A stretch of 64,000 nucleotides of DNA from Acanthacorydalis orientalis (GCA_034766995.1 CM068317.1:36859249-36923248), one strand, 5' to 3'. Positions 25,069 to 38,905 are shown, numbered from the stretch's first letter. A program made the numbers and translations. The notes: generated by a model not told the origin, from the letters alone.

Positions 25069-26480
25069 ACGCAAAAGAACGATAAAGAAAAAGGTTCCAT
25101 TAAATAAAAGACGATTAATTGTACTAGCATCTATGTTGAAGAAGCAATAAAACGATGAAATTCTCATTAAGAACAATAGATTTGAAACTAGAATAGATTC
25201 ATGTATTTTCGAATGAAAAACGACGAGTAACATCAATTGCATGATCAACTCCATAAACTATCCGTTCTTGAGAGAAGAACGAGGTAGAAGATATTTGAGT
25301 TGAGAAATAATTAAAATTAATCTTCTTAAATTTAAAGAGACTTCTTAAGAACATCTTTTTCTTACATAAATAAACTAATAGTATGCTAAATTCTCAATCT
25401 TCATAGCATTTTTTTTGAATTATAATTTTAAACATAATACACACACATATATCCATAATACATTTTAAATTTAATTTCTATTTCTATAATTTTATTTCAA
25501 GAAGCATTCCATAAAAAAACATTAATTTTAATATTAGAGTAAAATAATTAATTACAAAATAGTAATTATATATTGAAAAACGGTTGTTCCTCTGAAATTT
25601 GTAAATATTTATAATTACAATTTAATTTTTAATTATTTGAGAAACTTGAGTGAAAAATGTTGAGTTTTTTATTCTTTATTGACTTAGATTTTTTATTATA
25701 TAAATGTTAATTTGTTATTAGTCGTCTAAGAATATTTCCTACGTTATATGAAATACTCTTACTTAAAACTTTCAATTATATTGATTTTCATCCACTAGTC
25801 TATGTTAAACAAGAGATTAAATTTGTTATTATTACATTTCAATAAAGTATACATTAAATAAAGTATTTTATTTAAAATATATATTAATTATATTTAAATG
25901 AATTAATAAAGACTAATATTTTTTAATTATACATTTCACTTTTATTCAATGGTTACTTTAAAATAAAATTTTTAATTTAATATTTTTCTATCATAATTCC
26001 AGTAGTTGAATTTATTGATTATATATCATAAAAATTATTCCCATTATAAAAATGTTATAGAACAGACATTCGCAATTTGTTATTATTAAACAATTTCAAT
26101 GAATGGTAAATATAAATTACGAAAATTACAAAATTTCAAATTATATAAACTTTCTCATTGTATATATGTATAGAAATATTAAATGTACAGAATGAGAAAA
26201 ATATTTAATTATAAAAATAACACGCCAAAATGTGAAATACATGAGACGTGTTATACGATATTTGAATGGAATGAGTTTGACAAAAATTTATGCAATTAAT
26301 GATTTTTTTTTTGTAAAAAGAGCAAAAAATTAGCTGAAAACAAAAACAGGATAAAGCTATTTTTAATTTTAATGGAGTATGTGTTTCGGAAGCAGACTTG
26401 AAAGCAAAACACCCTTTGGGAATTATATTGTGATAGGTGAACAATACCGGCCATTTCCTTTCCCAAGTTGATATTATAAA
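25069..26480. other. AT-rich non-coding stretch
   Basis: Minus frames at 26205-26520 (93 and 74 codons) show no motif. The rest has no feature. Confidence 0.5.
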
Positions 26481-26484
26481 TAGC

Positions 26485-26870
26485 ATTCACTAGTGAGCCA
26501 GGAAACAAGCACGCATGCAAATGGAGAGGGTGACAAGCGGAGCCTGTTTTGACGTATAATTGAGATATCTCATACTTACCTGACAGTTTTATGTTAAATC
26601 GTAAAATTATACATTTTTTGCTATTTATATAGATGTCAAATAGATTGAAATCAATTTAAAGATTTATAAAGCTAACATACATAAAATGTTTGTATACAGA
26701 TACGTCAAAACAAGGTTTCTAGAAAGGTATTATTTCACAGAAGCTTTTTTTTGTATCCGTGAATCGTATCATGCTTTTAAAGTATTAAAAATTTTATATA
26801 GAATCATTTATCAATTTCCTGATGAACGTCAATTTGTAGATTCTTAAGGGAAAAGCACGAATGGAAATGT
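26485..26870. other. non-coding stretch
   Basis: Small GC-richer patch near 26490-26560; no gene seen. Confidence 0.35.
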
Positions 26871-26941
26871 ACATATGTACGTACATATACACACACATAC
26901 ATATATACACACACTCATATATATATATATATATATATATA
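26871..26941. repeat. CA/TA compound array
   Basis: ACATATGTACGTACATATAC, then ACACACATAC units and about 25 bp of pure TA. Confidence 0.9.
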
Positions 26942-27096
26942 CGCTTATTTTTATTATTCCAGTTTTAAAAAATTACTGTTGGTTCATAATTTCAGTCATT
27001 AATATATGTATACATAAATTACATTCAAATTGATAAATTAGTGTCAGTCATGAAAAAGGAAAAACCGGGAATAATTTTTAATATTATTGTCTAGTG

Positions 27097-27114
27097 TATA
27101 TATATATATATATA
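27097..27114. repeat. short TA array
   Basis: Nine TA units. Confidence 0.85.
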
Positions 27115-27861
27115 AATTTACTGAATAATATTTTGACATTTAAAGATGTCTCGATGTAAGAAATATGAAATTAAATCCAAAATAATTATTAAAACTTACT
27201 AAAAATATCTTATCAACATTATTTTATCAATTGTAAAATATAACTATTCTTCAACATATAACGAATGAGTGTACAACATTGTGGAAGAATATGTATATTA
27301 AAAATGGTATTAATCAAAGACAGATATTAAATTAATATATTTCTATTCCATAAATTAATATTTAAAAGTATTACAGTTAAATTATTCGTTGATGTACAAT
27401 TAACACAACAATTACATTTAAAAAAGTGTATATTTTTAAATTGATTACTCATTTAATTAATAACTCTTATTAAGAATGATAAAAGTATTAAGACAAGAAG
27501 AATGAAATATATTTGTTTTTGGGGAAAAAAGTATAACGAAACGATTTTAATATTGATATTAAACATTAATTAAACTGAAATAAGACTTCGGTTGGTAAAG
27601 CAGTTAATTCTATTTGGAATAATCTATCAGATGGTCCGCTCCGTTTGATATATTCGAAGAAAAGTCAATAGTTCTTTCTCAAGCAGATTTAACACGTCAG
27701 TGGTGCTTTTAAGAACAGCTACAAGATCGTTAAGATTGTTGATTTATTGTTTCTGAAGCGAGTTCAGAAGTATTGAGGTTAGGTTAGTATGAACTCTAGC
27801 TGACTTTTCATTTACGGTTGTAAATAATCAAAATAGATTTTTGGAGACATAAATATGTCAA
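27115..27861. other. non-coding stretch
   Basis: AT-rich except for a GC-richer patch at 27590-27820 that ends in GGTTAGGTTAG (27778-27788). No frame of interest. Confidence 0.4.
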
Positions 27862-27897
27862 TGTATATATTTATATATATATATATATATATATATA
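27862..27897. repeat. TA array
   Basis: Begins TGTATATATTTATA, then pure TA. Confidence 0.9.
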
Positions 27898-29204
27898 AAC
27901 GAAAAATTTAATTCAGTATACATTAAATTATTGCCTTAAAATTGATATCTCTATTTTTAAACACCAAACGAAATAAAGAATATTGAATGAAATATTTTTA
28001 TAATAAAATAGCATAAATGTTTTTATTACTGAATGTATAACATAATTATTTAATTTATATTAGTTTTAAAAATATTAAATTAACAAAAATATTTCCTCTA
28101 ATTATTTTAGAAAAATGATATTTACAATTAATATTTTTCAATATTATTTTTCATTTATAAATGGCATACCCCCAATTACTATTTACAATAAAAAAACTTG
28201 AAACGTCATCGCAGATTCTGTGTTTTATTTCAAAGTTAAAAAATGCGTCCTTATTAGAAAACCCTGTACAATTTAACTGTCGATTATTATAAAAATGATT
28301 AATTGTATTATAATATCTTGTGAATATTTATTAGACCATATGAAATATTTACAAATTAATAAAAAAATAATCATAAAACTATTTGTTTCGAAGTAAAAAT
28401 GTTTTTACTCAAAAATATAAATAAATTCAGAGTTGATAAAATATATTTAAAAAATAACCAATATATTAACTGATAAAATGCGATTTAGATTCTTCCTAGC
28501 ATAAATAAAATTTCTATTAAGTATATTTATAAAGAAAGTGCATAATTATAGAATTATATGTTACATTAACAGCTACAAAATTTGTATATATTAAAAAGTT
28601 TTGTTGGGAATGAATATGTTTTTAATATGCTTTTTAGATTATTTTTAAAAGATTGTGTTCAAAATCAATTATGAAATAAGAATTACATAAATTTGAATTT
28701 TAAACTTAAGACACTGATTAGTAACTTACAGTGGTTGTCTATGAATTTACAAGAAAAAAATATTAATTTATTAAAATATACAATTAAAAATGAGTTAACA
28801 GAAACGATCATTCAAATATTATTTTTTGCATTTGAAAGCACATATTTTATTAAAGAAGACACACTGTTTATTTTTAGAAAATAATTTTATCAAAACATTT
28901 AAAACACACTTTTGTAAAAAATAAATTACATACGTTCAATTCGGCCAAAAAAATTCATGTGTTTATTACAAGTGATTAGTTGTATCTAAAGAAACTAATA
29001 TAATGACTTCTTTTTAGAACATAAGAATTCATTATATGAAAGGTTGGCCAAAGAATTAAGAAATTGGTATCCCTGTTTCAGACAAAGCACAGAGTGGAAA
29101 GCGTTACGTGCAATGTCTATGACTTCTTTATACTTTGGGGGCTGACCATAGAGACATCGTTATCTACTTTAATACAAACTTAGTTACGTTCATATATGCA
29201 AACT

Positions 29205-29209
<5 letters not shown>
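27898..29209. other. AT-rich non-coding stretch
   Basis: A 63-codon frame at 28693-28884 is featureless. A GGTTGGCCAAAG string near 29042 recalls a mariner end but has no partner. Confidence 0.5.

Positions 29210-29246
<37 letters not shown>
29210..29246. repeat. TA array
   Basis: Pure TA ending in TGTATATACC. Confidence 0.95.
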
Positions 29247-29247
<1 letters not shown>

Positions 29248-29518
29248 CCTACAGTTATTGCTGTTCTTTATTATAATTGTTTTTTAAAATACTGCGTTTC
29301 TTGTTAATTTAATACATAAAGATAATCCTGTAAGCTTAAACAGAAATATTTAAAGCAATATGTTTTAATTAAAAAAGCAGTTTGCATTTCTGCATAATAT
29401 TTAGTTATTAGAGTTTTTAAGATTATATTTTCTTATGTTTATAATTTCTCAGTTTTTATTTTTTATAAAAATTATGACAGATTTGTAATGTAATAGGTCA
29501 TAGTAATAATAATAATAA

Positions 29519-29522
<4 letters not shown>
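29247..29522. other. AT-rich non-coding stretch
   Basis: Ends in AATAATAATAATAATT next to the following array. Confidence 0.4.

Positions 29523-29564
<42 letters not shown>
29523..29564. repeat. TA array
   Basis: About 21 units, preceded by an AAT trinucleotide tract. Confidence 0.95.
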
Positions 29565-29570
<6 letters not shown>

Positions 29571-30245
29571 TTACTCTTCAATTTATACTGTACTCGAATT
29601 GTATGGTTTTGGTTTAACCCGGTTGAAGAAATACGTTAACTCAATATTATGAATTTTATAAGAAGAGTTGAGTTAAGATTTAAAACAATTTTTGATAACG
29701 GTTTTTTTAGAACAGTTCCTGCTATGTCTTTGGACAATGAATTAGAGAAGCGAAGATGTAAACAGAAGAGAAGTGAAGAGAAAATTAACAAGTGAAGATG
29801 ATACAGAATGAACACTTTCTTTATTTGTTTTTAATGTTTTTCGAATTAATGTGTAAAATATATTCAATAGTTTTATTACAAATAAATAATATTGCATCAT
29901 TGGGGTTTTATAAAACCTATCCCTTATTTTTAATATGAGATGTGGACTCGAATTGCACGATTTCGATTTACACAGTGCTTTTCGGGAACCAATCTACCGT
30001 GTAAATCGAGGGTTAGGTGTATATAAATAAGTATATTTATTTTAATATAAACACTCAAAAGACATGTACGTGCATTTAATATTTGATGTAAAATACTTTA
30101 TGGTATGAATTAATTGAATCATGTTATATTAACGTTTTAAGGTTTATGAATTTCAATACGCAATTTAATGGTTTTTAAATTTCATATTCATTTTTGTAAA
30201 CTATTTTTTTTATTCAGTGGTATTATCGTTAAAATGTAAATCGGA
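29565..30245. other. non-coding stretch
   Basis: A purine-rich patch at 29735-29810; no recognisable gene. Confidence 0.4.
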
Positions 30246-30247
30246 GT

Positions 30248-30290
30248 TATATATACATACTGTATATATATATATATATACATATATGGA
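30248..30290. repeat. short TA array
   Basis: Degenerate TATATACATACTG start, then about ten TA units. Confidence 0.9.
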
Positions 30291-30419
30291 TGTATGTAAC
30301 AAATAAAAATTAATTGTATGAGCATGATAAAAATATTTAAGAAAAAAATGAAAAGACGAGCAGCTATAAAAATTACCATTACAAAGCATTTTAAAGAACA
30401 CGAAATAAAAGACTATTTT

Positions 30420-30770
30420 TATCTATAACAGCGTATTGCGAAATCCTTTACCACCATTACGCAATTTGCTAAATTACACATAACATCTTGGCTTATGTAA
30501 TAGAGCGAATGTTACCCCGTGAGTACATACACGTTTTGAACGTAACATGATTATGCATTCAATAGAAGATAAATACTTAAATATACATAAAGGAGCGAGT
30601 GAGACGACGATATTTGTATGAGGGGGTGTCGGGGTGGAATCATGTACCCACCGTTAGTTGCTCTAAGTACACACAGAGGGCTCCTCTGTGTGTCTCGGCT
30701 TAACTCATCCCTTTGTACTCCTTTATCATACTGACTTCAAGACTCCATAGGCTTCTATAAAGTACCGTAT
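30420..30770. other. GC-richer island with hairpin
   Basis: It includes GAGCGAGTGAGACGACG near 30594, a G-rich GGGGGTGTCGGGGTGG near 30622 and an 11-bp perfect hairpin at 30669-30693. No open frame of note. Candidate regulatory element. Confidence 0.3.
30669..30693. repeat. perfect 11-bp hairpin
   Basis: ACACACAGAGG and CCTCTGTGTGT are exact reverse complements separated by GCT. Confidence 0.85.
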
Positions 30771-30774
30771 ATAA

Positions 30775-32330
30775 TATGTACAAGAAATATAGTACTTTAT
30801 GCTATGCTTTATAATATTGATGATATATAATTACGTTCAACTAATTCACAGTTAATAACGCAGTTTCGACGAGGTTATTACTTTATGGTGTCTTTATAAT
30901 TATCTTTTAACAATACGCAAATTAAATAATTACAAAAAAACTATACGTTCCAATTTAGAAGATGAATGTTCGCTTTATAATATTTAATAAATTGAAAACA
31001 ATTATGTTCTCTTTCGGAATATTAATTTATTTCTTTCACGACACAAAAACATTTAATGAAATTTAGATTAACTACGGTAAGTTTCTATTTGCTATTTTTT
31101 TTATAAATGAAAAGATAAATTCAATATTAAAAATACTATTTGATTTTCATTTATTTTTGAGATAATATCAAACATATACCTAAATTAACAAACACAACTT
31201 CTCAATACATGTTATGCACTCAGTTTTTTTATGACTATGGGATTTTTATAAAAATACACTTACTCAATTTACTTAAATATGATATTATTAACTTTACTGT
31301 AGTGTTTTTGCTCTCGTTTATAACTGATCGTTAAAATATACATTCATTAATTTTTTAGGTTAAAATTTGGATAATATGAAATTTGTTTTTTTCTTGAAAA
31401 AAAAGATAAAAGTTTAAAAAATAGTATTAATTTTAATCACACCATTTTAAAATGGATTAATAATGTTCAAGAACTGATTCTTAGGTTAACAATTGCCTAC
31501 TAAACAAGATTTATTATATGAATAAAAATGGTAAGGTATGGGATTTTCGCCTATGTGTAAAATATCTTAATCTATATTAAATGTTGAAGGGTGCAACAAT
31601 GTTTCATTATTCTTGTAAAAATTATCACTAATATTATTATTGTACTTAATATCAAATATATAGTTTTCTGTAACTTGGTGTATAATTAATCAGTGAACAA
31701 TATTTCTATTAGATTTTAACCTCAAAAATGTTAATATATATTAGTGTTGTAATTTTTATAAGAAAAAAAAATTATAACATTTTAACACATTTTGATACAC
31801 ATATTGTTTTAATAATACGTGAGTATAGTAAGTTAAAACAACTACTATAAAATGTATTTTATAAAATGTAACAAAGAAGTAAATTAATATACCTTATTTA
31901 TATAATGACTTAACTTTCTAACTAATTTTTAAAATATGTTAAAAAATATACTTTAGTATGTAAAATATATGAAAATCTATGTAAACTTTTTCAATCTTTT
32001 ATGACAATGAAACTAATACCCAAATAATAAAGTATTTATATATTATAATATTAAATTACTGTTAACTATAATTTAAAACAATATCCTTTACTAAGTAACT
32101 AAAATTAAGTGCATTATTTAGGTGGAAAGTAAAATAAATTATTTATTTAAAAAATGAAATGTTCACTTAAATAATATTAATTTATTGTTTGTACAAAAGA
32201 ACAATATGCCATTCAATAATGTAAATTATATAATTTAATGAAAACAAATAAGTTTAATTTATCTATTTATTGAAGATATTCTAAATAGTACTGTAATCAT
32301 TTTGTGTAATAAAAATATCTGTTAACATTC
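30775..32330. other. AT-rich non-coding stretch
   Basis: About 1.5 kb in which nothing is recognised. Confidence 0.55.
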
Positions 32331-32334
32331 GTAC

Positions 32335-32845
32335 CTCTTTATGAAAAATGCATAGAGTTTTGTCTCAGCACTAATCGAAAACAACCAATTTCGTTAAATA
32401 ATTTAAACCTATTTCCTACTGAATAAAAAATAAACAATCTATTAAATTGTACATGTAGTATTACTCTCTGATCACTGATATGGTTCCATATCAAAGAAAG
32501 ACCGTAAAATATAGTCGCAATGTATACCGAAAGCATTCACCAATCAAGTAACATTGCAGTGTGCGCAACACACAGTTCTCTTGTTGAAGTAACAGTTCAA
32601 GATTATTATTTCATAGCGATAATACTTATCTTGTAAATATATAAGAGATGCGAAATGCGCGCTTCGAATGTAATTAGAGCTTAAGCACGGTCCGGGGATG
32701 TAAAGCTCTGCGAAAGCTCGCTACGTACGGAGTGGGTTATGTCAGACAAGTGTATACCAGCTCACGTAACTACTTATACGTTTAAGAAAGTCAGCGTGCA
32801 AAATAGCTCCTTTTCGTGTTTGGTATTATTACAGATTTTAAGAGA
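32335..32845. other. GC-richer island, possible regulatory element
   Basis: GC-rich core at 32650-32780 (GCGCGCTTCG, CGGTCCGGGGATG, GCTCGCTACGTACGGAG). A 65-codon minus frame (32339-32536) is featureless; the plus frame from 32739 is lengthened by the TA array. Confidence 0.28.
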
Positions 32846-32849
32846 TAAT

Positions 32850-32933
<84 letters not shown>
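32850..32933. repeat. long TA array
   Basis: About 84 bp with one CA interruption at the left end. Confidence 0.97.
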
Positions 32934-32935
<2 letters not shown>

Positions 32936-33820
32936 TGTTGTCTATACCACACTAAGAGTTAATTTAACAGATAATTTCCATTATATAGAAGAAGAAGCAA
33001 TGTATAATTTTGAACATGTCTTCTAAGATATATTTTTTAACACGATATCTTTGTTTTATTCAAATGTATTTCAGTTATATTTGTATTTCGTGTTTAATTA
33101 CGTTCTTATATAAATATGATAAATGTGCATTGAAGCTGTAAATTATTTTTTTCAATTAATATATTTTATCTATAAATATTCATATTTAATGCTGATATAA
33201 TCTGAGATATTTACAATTTAAAGATTTCCCTATATACGCGAGAATTTTAAATTTCAGAATTCATAACAATAAATATAAGTAATGAAAAATAATCATCTTT
33301 TTTCAATGATATAAATTGTCTAAATAATAGAGAATAATTATGTAGATTTAAATAACAAACACTAATCTAAACAGGTAAAAAGTTGTAAAAAAATAATACG
33401 ATTGAATATTTGTTAGATAAAAAATAGACTATTTGTATATAAAGGTGTAAGCGAAGTTGAAAAAAAAAAAAATTTTTTTCACTTAAAATAAAAACAAATA
33501 TTAATGAAAACATAATGAAATAAATCTCTACTCATAATAACGTCTTGGTCTTGTGGATAAATTTACTTTCACAAATACACTTTTCAAACATCTCTAAAAA
33601 AATAAATACTTCAATAATTGGTTATTATTTATTTTTCATTCTTACTTATTCGTATTTGGGCGATTCCATCATACTCAGAGAGATAAGGTATAGAAATATA
33701 TATGTGGATTATTGTGTGAGTGAAAAAAATATTTGTGAAAATCTGTTCATAGGTAAGAAAATCCTGTAACCTTTTTGACTAAAACCTTTTAAAATAAAGT
33801 TTAAATTAAATTATTAAAAA
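32934..33820. other. AT-rich non-coding stretch
   Basis: Contains an A13T8 switch near 33461-33480 and a featureless 74-codon frame (33545-33769). Confidence 0.45.
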
Positions 33821-33821
33821 T

Positions 33822-33863
<42 letters not shown>
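33821..33863. repeat. TA array
   Basis: Pure TA after one ACATA interruption; edges AAATTATA and TATAATTT are complementary but simple. Confidence 0.95.
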
Positions 33864-33867
<4 letters not shown>

Positions 33868-35690
33868 ACTCAAATATTAATTAATTTAAGATTACTATTT
33901 AAAATTTGAAATAAATTAAATTAAATAATCAAATTGACGAATTATGACAAATGGCTGGTTAAATATTTAATGCAAAGAAAAGTAATGAGATTAAAATACC
34001 TGAAGCATCTGTATTTAATACTTTTAAAATGTGATTATAATTCATATAAAATCAAATAAATCTCTATTGGCAATTGAATTCAAGTTTTTGGTATGAGAGG
34101 GCCATTTACTAAAACCGCTGGATCCTAATTGATTTGTAACAACTGTTGTTAATAGAGCTTTTCGAATATAATTTCAGATTGTATACATTTCAAAACATTG
34201 GATACGTATCATAAAAGTCATTTTTATTTTATCATTAATGAATGTTAAATCAATGCTGGTTGAATGCAGCACATGAAATTTTCCCACAATTTCAATTATA
34301 TTTGATAAAATAAACATTCTTCACACAATCAACTACATTTTATTATTATAATGTGGACATTGCAAAAACTATATTATATTTTGTAACTGTAGAGAAAATA
34401 TATATTTTATTCAATATTTATTCATAATACCTTTAATATTAAATTACAGATATGCAATAAAATAATGATTGTAAATAAAATTTTAAGCAATCCTGGAAAT
34501 ATGAATAATGGTTAAAATAGAAAAATAAAAATAATGGTTTATTTTTTGATACAAATGAAAAAATAGAATAATTTTATTTTAGTTCCAGATACTCATGAAT
34601 TGAAAATAATTTCAGCTATACATTTTTTTATGTGAATAATAGTCAAGTATATATTTAATTTATGTTGGGATAAAAACTTACACTGGAAAATATTTTTAAA
34701 TTGATAAATGAATAAGTCGAAAATATGTAAAATATTGATACAGATGCACTTACAAAGATGACCTGTTCTTCAAAATTATCTGAATTTAGATGTAAATACG
34801 TTGACTCACCTGTAACAAAGAGAATTTATTCAAGTTATAATTTAATTTGACTAAAATTTCAGTAAGAGAAATACATAATAAAATTACAAAAACCAAATAA
34901 TTAATGCTAATATTCATAAAAAAATGAGTAAATAGTAAAAAATGAGTATAAATTTAAATTGACGGTATAAAATTTGATTTTTTTTGTGTTTTACTAATAA
35001 CTGAAAAATAATTGAAGTACATAGAAGTTTCGTTCGTTAACTGTGATTAATTAAAGTCGAGAATTACATGAAAATGTAAATAATGAGCACGGAAACAAAT
35101 GCTCTTATGTACTATATTTTTAAATCATTTTTTATGCAATTACTGAACAAAAACTGATATGATATAAAAAATTAACAATAGATTTTTTTTCAAATTGCAT
35201 CTATAAAAATACAATTTTGAAATTCTGTATTACATTTGAATACTGCACATAATTAGAAGTTAAAAATTATAGCTAGGTTCGTTTAAAAGTTGATTTTTTG
35301 AAACGCTGAATTGTTTGGTATGAGCTTTTTGAAATTAATCATTAAATTGTTCTTTTTATTGTTTTACTTTGATACAAAGATTAAAAAAATCTATATTGAT
35401 GAATTGTTAAAGAAAAATAATAATTTTAATAGTTATGTACATATAACTAAATGAGAACATATGTAAATTATACCAGAAAAGATTTATTCGCTTCGCATTG
35501 CAGATATCAGCTTTCGCAGAAATGTCATTATTAAAGATTACGGAAAAATCTATTATTAATACTATTATGCTAATGAAGAACCGTTTTTTTTATAATTTAT
35601 ACCACGTAAATAACACACATTTAACGATCGATATTTTTTTATAATGATGTGTTCTACTTTTAAAAAACATTAAACTACAGTACTTGAATA
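33864..35690. other. AT-rich non-coding stretch
   Basis: About 1.8 kb with no feature recognised. Confidence 0.55.
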
Positions 35691-35699
35691 TTACTTTCA

Positions 35700-36310
35700 T
35701 ATAATTTTACATAAATTTAGAGCACGATCTACAAAGACAACGTCGTATTAGACGATAAGAGACTAAAAGTATATTAAACGTAATTCTTACTGAATGTAAT
35801 TTCAGCGATTTCCAAACAATGTTACAAGCTAATTCGTCTCCATTTAATATAAAAAATAACCAATCAAATAAGCATATAACATCATTTGTACAAAAGACGC
35901 AAAAGCAGCAAAAAAAGATTGAATAAAAATTCATTAAGAAAAGAACATCAAACAATTCTCGAGCAAATTCAAGAGACGCAAAGAAAAATATGAATTTCTC
36001 GTCTCATGAAATGTTCATTTCGCCAAAGCCGGAACTACTTAATATAATGTTGCAAACAGGAGACATCCGTACATCGAAATTCATAAATGAACCATAATGT
36101 ATACCCGGAAACAAAGTAAATACACGGCGGGGGATTCAAAAGGCAAGGACCCGTGCGTCTTTAAGCGTACGACATTGTCGCTCTCTGTCACTCGGTTTGT
36201 CGATGTCGGTTTTGCTTTACTTGCTGGCAGCCAGTGGCGCAACGGTGCTATTTTATATATCTATACGATCATGAGCAAAAAAGATCATCGTTCATAACGG
36301 ATAATTTGGA
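35700..36310. other. CpG-containing island, possible regulatory element
   Basis: The GC-rich core at 36095-36260 contains CGACATTGTCG, a CTCTCTGTCACTCGG tract and CCAGTGGCGCAACGG (36231-36245). An 82-codon minus frame (35707-35955) and a 66-codon plus frame (36097-36297) have no recognisable domain. Promoter-like in composition. Confidence 0.3.
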
Positions 36311-37122
36311 AATATAGATGTCTTCTGTCGTATTAAACTGAATTGATGTGATTTTTGAAATATATTATTTACGTCTTTTTTATTAGTTAAGATATGAATG
36401 ATTATAAAAAGAATCGAGACCACATATCTACATAAACATCAAGATAAAATATGTATTCAAATATTGGCAATAAATTTATTTCATAGTCTAATATTCAAAA
36501 AGGATAATAAGAACATTTGTCCTAACATTTTCTGAATAAAAGAAAAACAAGAACAACTTTAAGTTACTAATTTTCACTATATTAAATATATTAGAATCTT
36601 GAAGGTACATCTTGAGTTTTTGATTCTAGAAGTTTCAGTCAGTTTTATTCTTCTGCAAATAGTTCGTATTGAAAAACTGCAAATAACTAACTTATTTATT
36701 TTCTATTTTATTTAATTTAATTTCAACATAATATCTAATATATCTAAATATACTTCCAAAGAATCTATTTCTATTCCGTAGTATAAAAAAATTTAAACAT
36801 CTACGATACAACAAAAAAGTATTGTATTAATAATTTCACTTATTTTGAAATACAAATAGCATTTAATAATGTTTATGCAAAAATATTTGTTTCAAATCTT
36901 CTCATATATTAAAATAAAATATAAATTACTGACTATCTGAAACTATTTCTTTCTAATACGATAACATATAGTGGAAGCTGAGATTCAAGCTAAATATGTT
37001 GATTACTTAATCATCACTTTTTGTATTGTTTTCGTTTTGACTTCATTCATTAATAATTTTTGCACCGATATACATAACTTGTTTGTTAATACATAAGATC
37101 GGCGATGGCTTATTTATAATCG

Positions 37123-37123
<1 letters not shown>
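36311..37123. other. AT-rich non-coding stretch
   Basis: Nothing recognised. Confidence 0.5.

Positions 37124-37176
<53 letters not shown>
37124..37176. repeat. TA array
   Basis: Pure TA. Flanks TTTATAATCG and CAGTTATAAA form a weak imperfect inverted pair. Confidence 0.95.
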
Positions 37177-37179
<3 letters not shown>

Positions 37180-37915
37180 TTATAAAGACAACTGAAAAGA
37201 TCAAAATAATTGGTAGACAATAACTACTCTCCTACTGTCACTTTCTACAATTAGAAAGTAAAAAATAAAGTTTTTATTTAAAAATTACTTAACAGACACT
37301 TATTTATTATTTTCAAATTTATAACATTTAAAAAATAATATATTTCTATTTTCAATTAAAGTAAATGGTTGCCAGATGAAAATGAAGGAAACAATTAAAA
37401 ATAGACAATAAATAAAAATAGTTAATATAGTAATATTAAAAAAAATCTTTTGTTTGTTGGCTGATTTGTTTTTGAAACTGGTTTGAGTTGAAATATTTAT
37501 TTAACTTCAAAAACAGGAATAGAAATGCATAAATTCTGTATTTAAGAATATCTTTGTGTAAAACATTTTTTATTCGTTTTTTTTTTGGAGATATTTCTTA
37601 TGGATACTTATAAAATGAATAATCTTAAGACACTGTAAACAAAAACATTTGTAAAAAAATATTTTTGTGGTCAAAATTGAAAGAAAATAATAAAATATAA
37701 ATATAATATGAAAGACTATTATTTGAATAAGAATTGGTAAAATCATTGGTAAACAATAAATGAAAAAACTTTAAAATTGAAATGAGAAAACAATAAAAAA
37801 TAAAAACAAAATCAATAAAAACAACAAAAGATAATTTTAACGCTTAATTTAAATCGTTTGTATTTATTCAATAATAATCAAATTCAATAACAAAATAAAC
37901 ATCAATAATTAAAAA
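37177..37915. other. AT-rich non-coding stretch
   Basis: Nothing recognised. Confidence 0.5.
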
Positions 37916-37919
37916 TGGA

Positions 37920-38345
37920 CAAATCTGAGATACAGTTACAATTGATAACGTACTCGAAACATCACCGCGTGAGCATTTCACAAAGCTTTTTGAAAGCTTC
38001 AAGTCGCGCTACGCCACTTCTCTATCTCATTCCATGACAAACACCCTGAACAAACAATAAACGAATCGTTGTACGACCGACTGTGCTCCATAGTGTACCT
38101 ACTTCTTGTTCTTGGTCATGTAAATATGCGATGTCGTCAAATGAATCGAGTGAAAAACACGCGTTCGCTTTTGTTTCTTTCCATTTTGTCATTCTAAATG
38201 AAAAAAATAGACGTTCTTTAAATTATCTTCGTGTAGATATTATCAACATAATGCGTATTATTGTCAGTATGGGATACTTGAAATGCCTCATTAATCCAGT
38301 GGTTGTAAATGAAAATGTTTTTAGCAAATGTTGATGTTGACGAAA
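37920..38345. other. GC-richer island, possible regulatory element
   Basis: It includes CACCGCGTGAGC near 37963, the dyad AAGCTTTTTGAAAGCTT near 37984 and CGTTGTACGACCGAC near 38067. The 83-codon plus frame 38083-38334 shows no family signal. Confidence 0.27.
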
Positions 38346-38810
38346 AGTTTCCGTTAAGTTTTATTAAGATACCATGAAGAAATTTAATACAATTTTCATG
38401 TGTGTAAATGGTTTCAAATTACATTGTTATGTTTAACAAATGTTTTTCTTAACAGTCGTGTTGTGAAAAAGATGATTATAAAAAAACGCCTAGTAGTGTT
38501 ATATTTAATTACTACAAATATATTTTTCACAATTAACATTTATTTAAACAAGTAAATGTAGAAAAATATATAAAACACTCTTTGAATCTGAAGATTAATT
38601 AATAATTTAAAATAATCAGAAAAATTCGTAAGTAAATTGAATAAAAATATGGATTTTTTTAATATAAAAATATCATTAATTCAGGTTCCGATTTTTATAA
38701 TATCGTACATCAACAAATAAATAAATCTATAATTTATTAGAATTATTTATTACAATTACAAGTTTTATATTATACGATTGTTGATTTACTTTGTTGAATA
38801 GTTATATATG
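38346..38810. other. AT-rich non-coding stretch
   Basis: Nothing recognised. Confidence 0.45.
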
Positions 38811-38830
38811 TCTCTCTCTCTCGTCCCCCA

Positions 38831-38902
<72 letters not shown>
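38811..38902. repeat. TC/TA compound array
   Basis: TCTCTCTCTC, CGTCCCCCA, a longer TC run and then TA to 38902. Confidence 0.95.

Positions 38903-38904
<2 letters not shown>

Positions 38905-38905
<1 letters not shown>

Noticed and set aside
29040..29160. GGTTGGCCAAAG near 29042 as a mariner end
   Set aside because: No matching opposite TIR, TA duplication pair or transposase remnant nearby.
31482..31500. TTAGGTTAACAATTGCC as a mariner end
   Set aside because: Only partial match and no partner end.
33461..33480. A-run/T-run switch as a terminator or terminal repeat
   Set aside because: Simple A/T switches occur several times (also 3901 and 58542) with no neighbouring gene or element.
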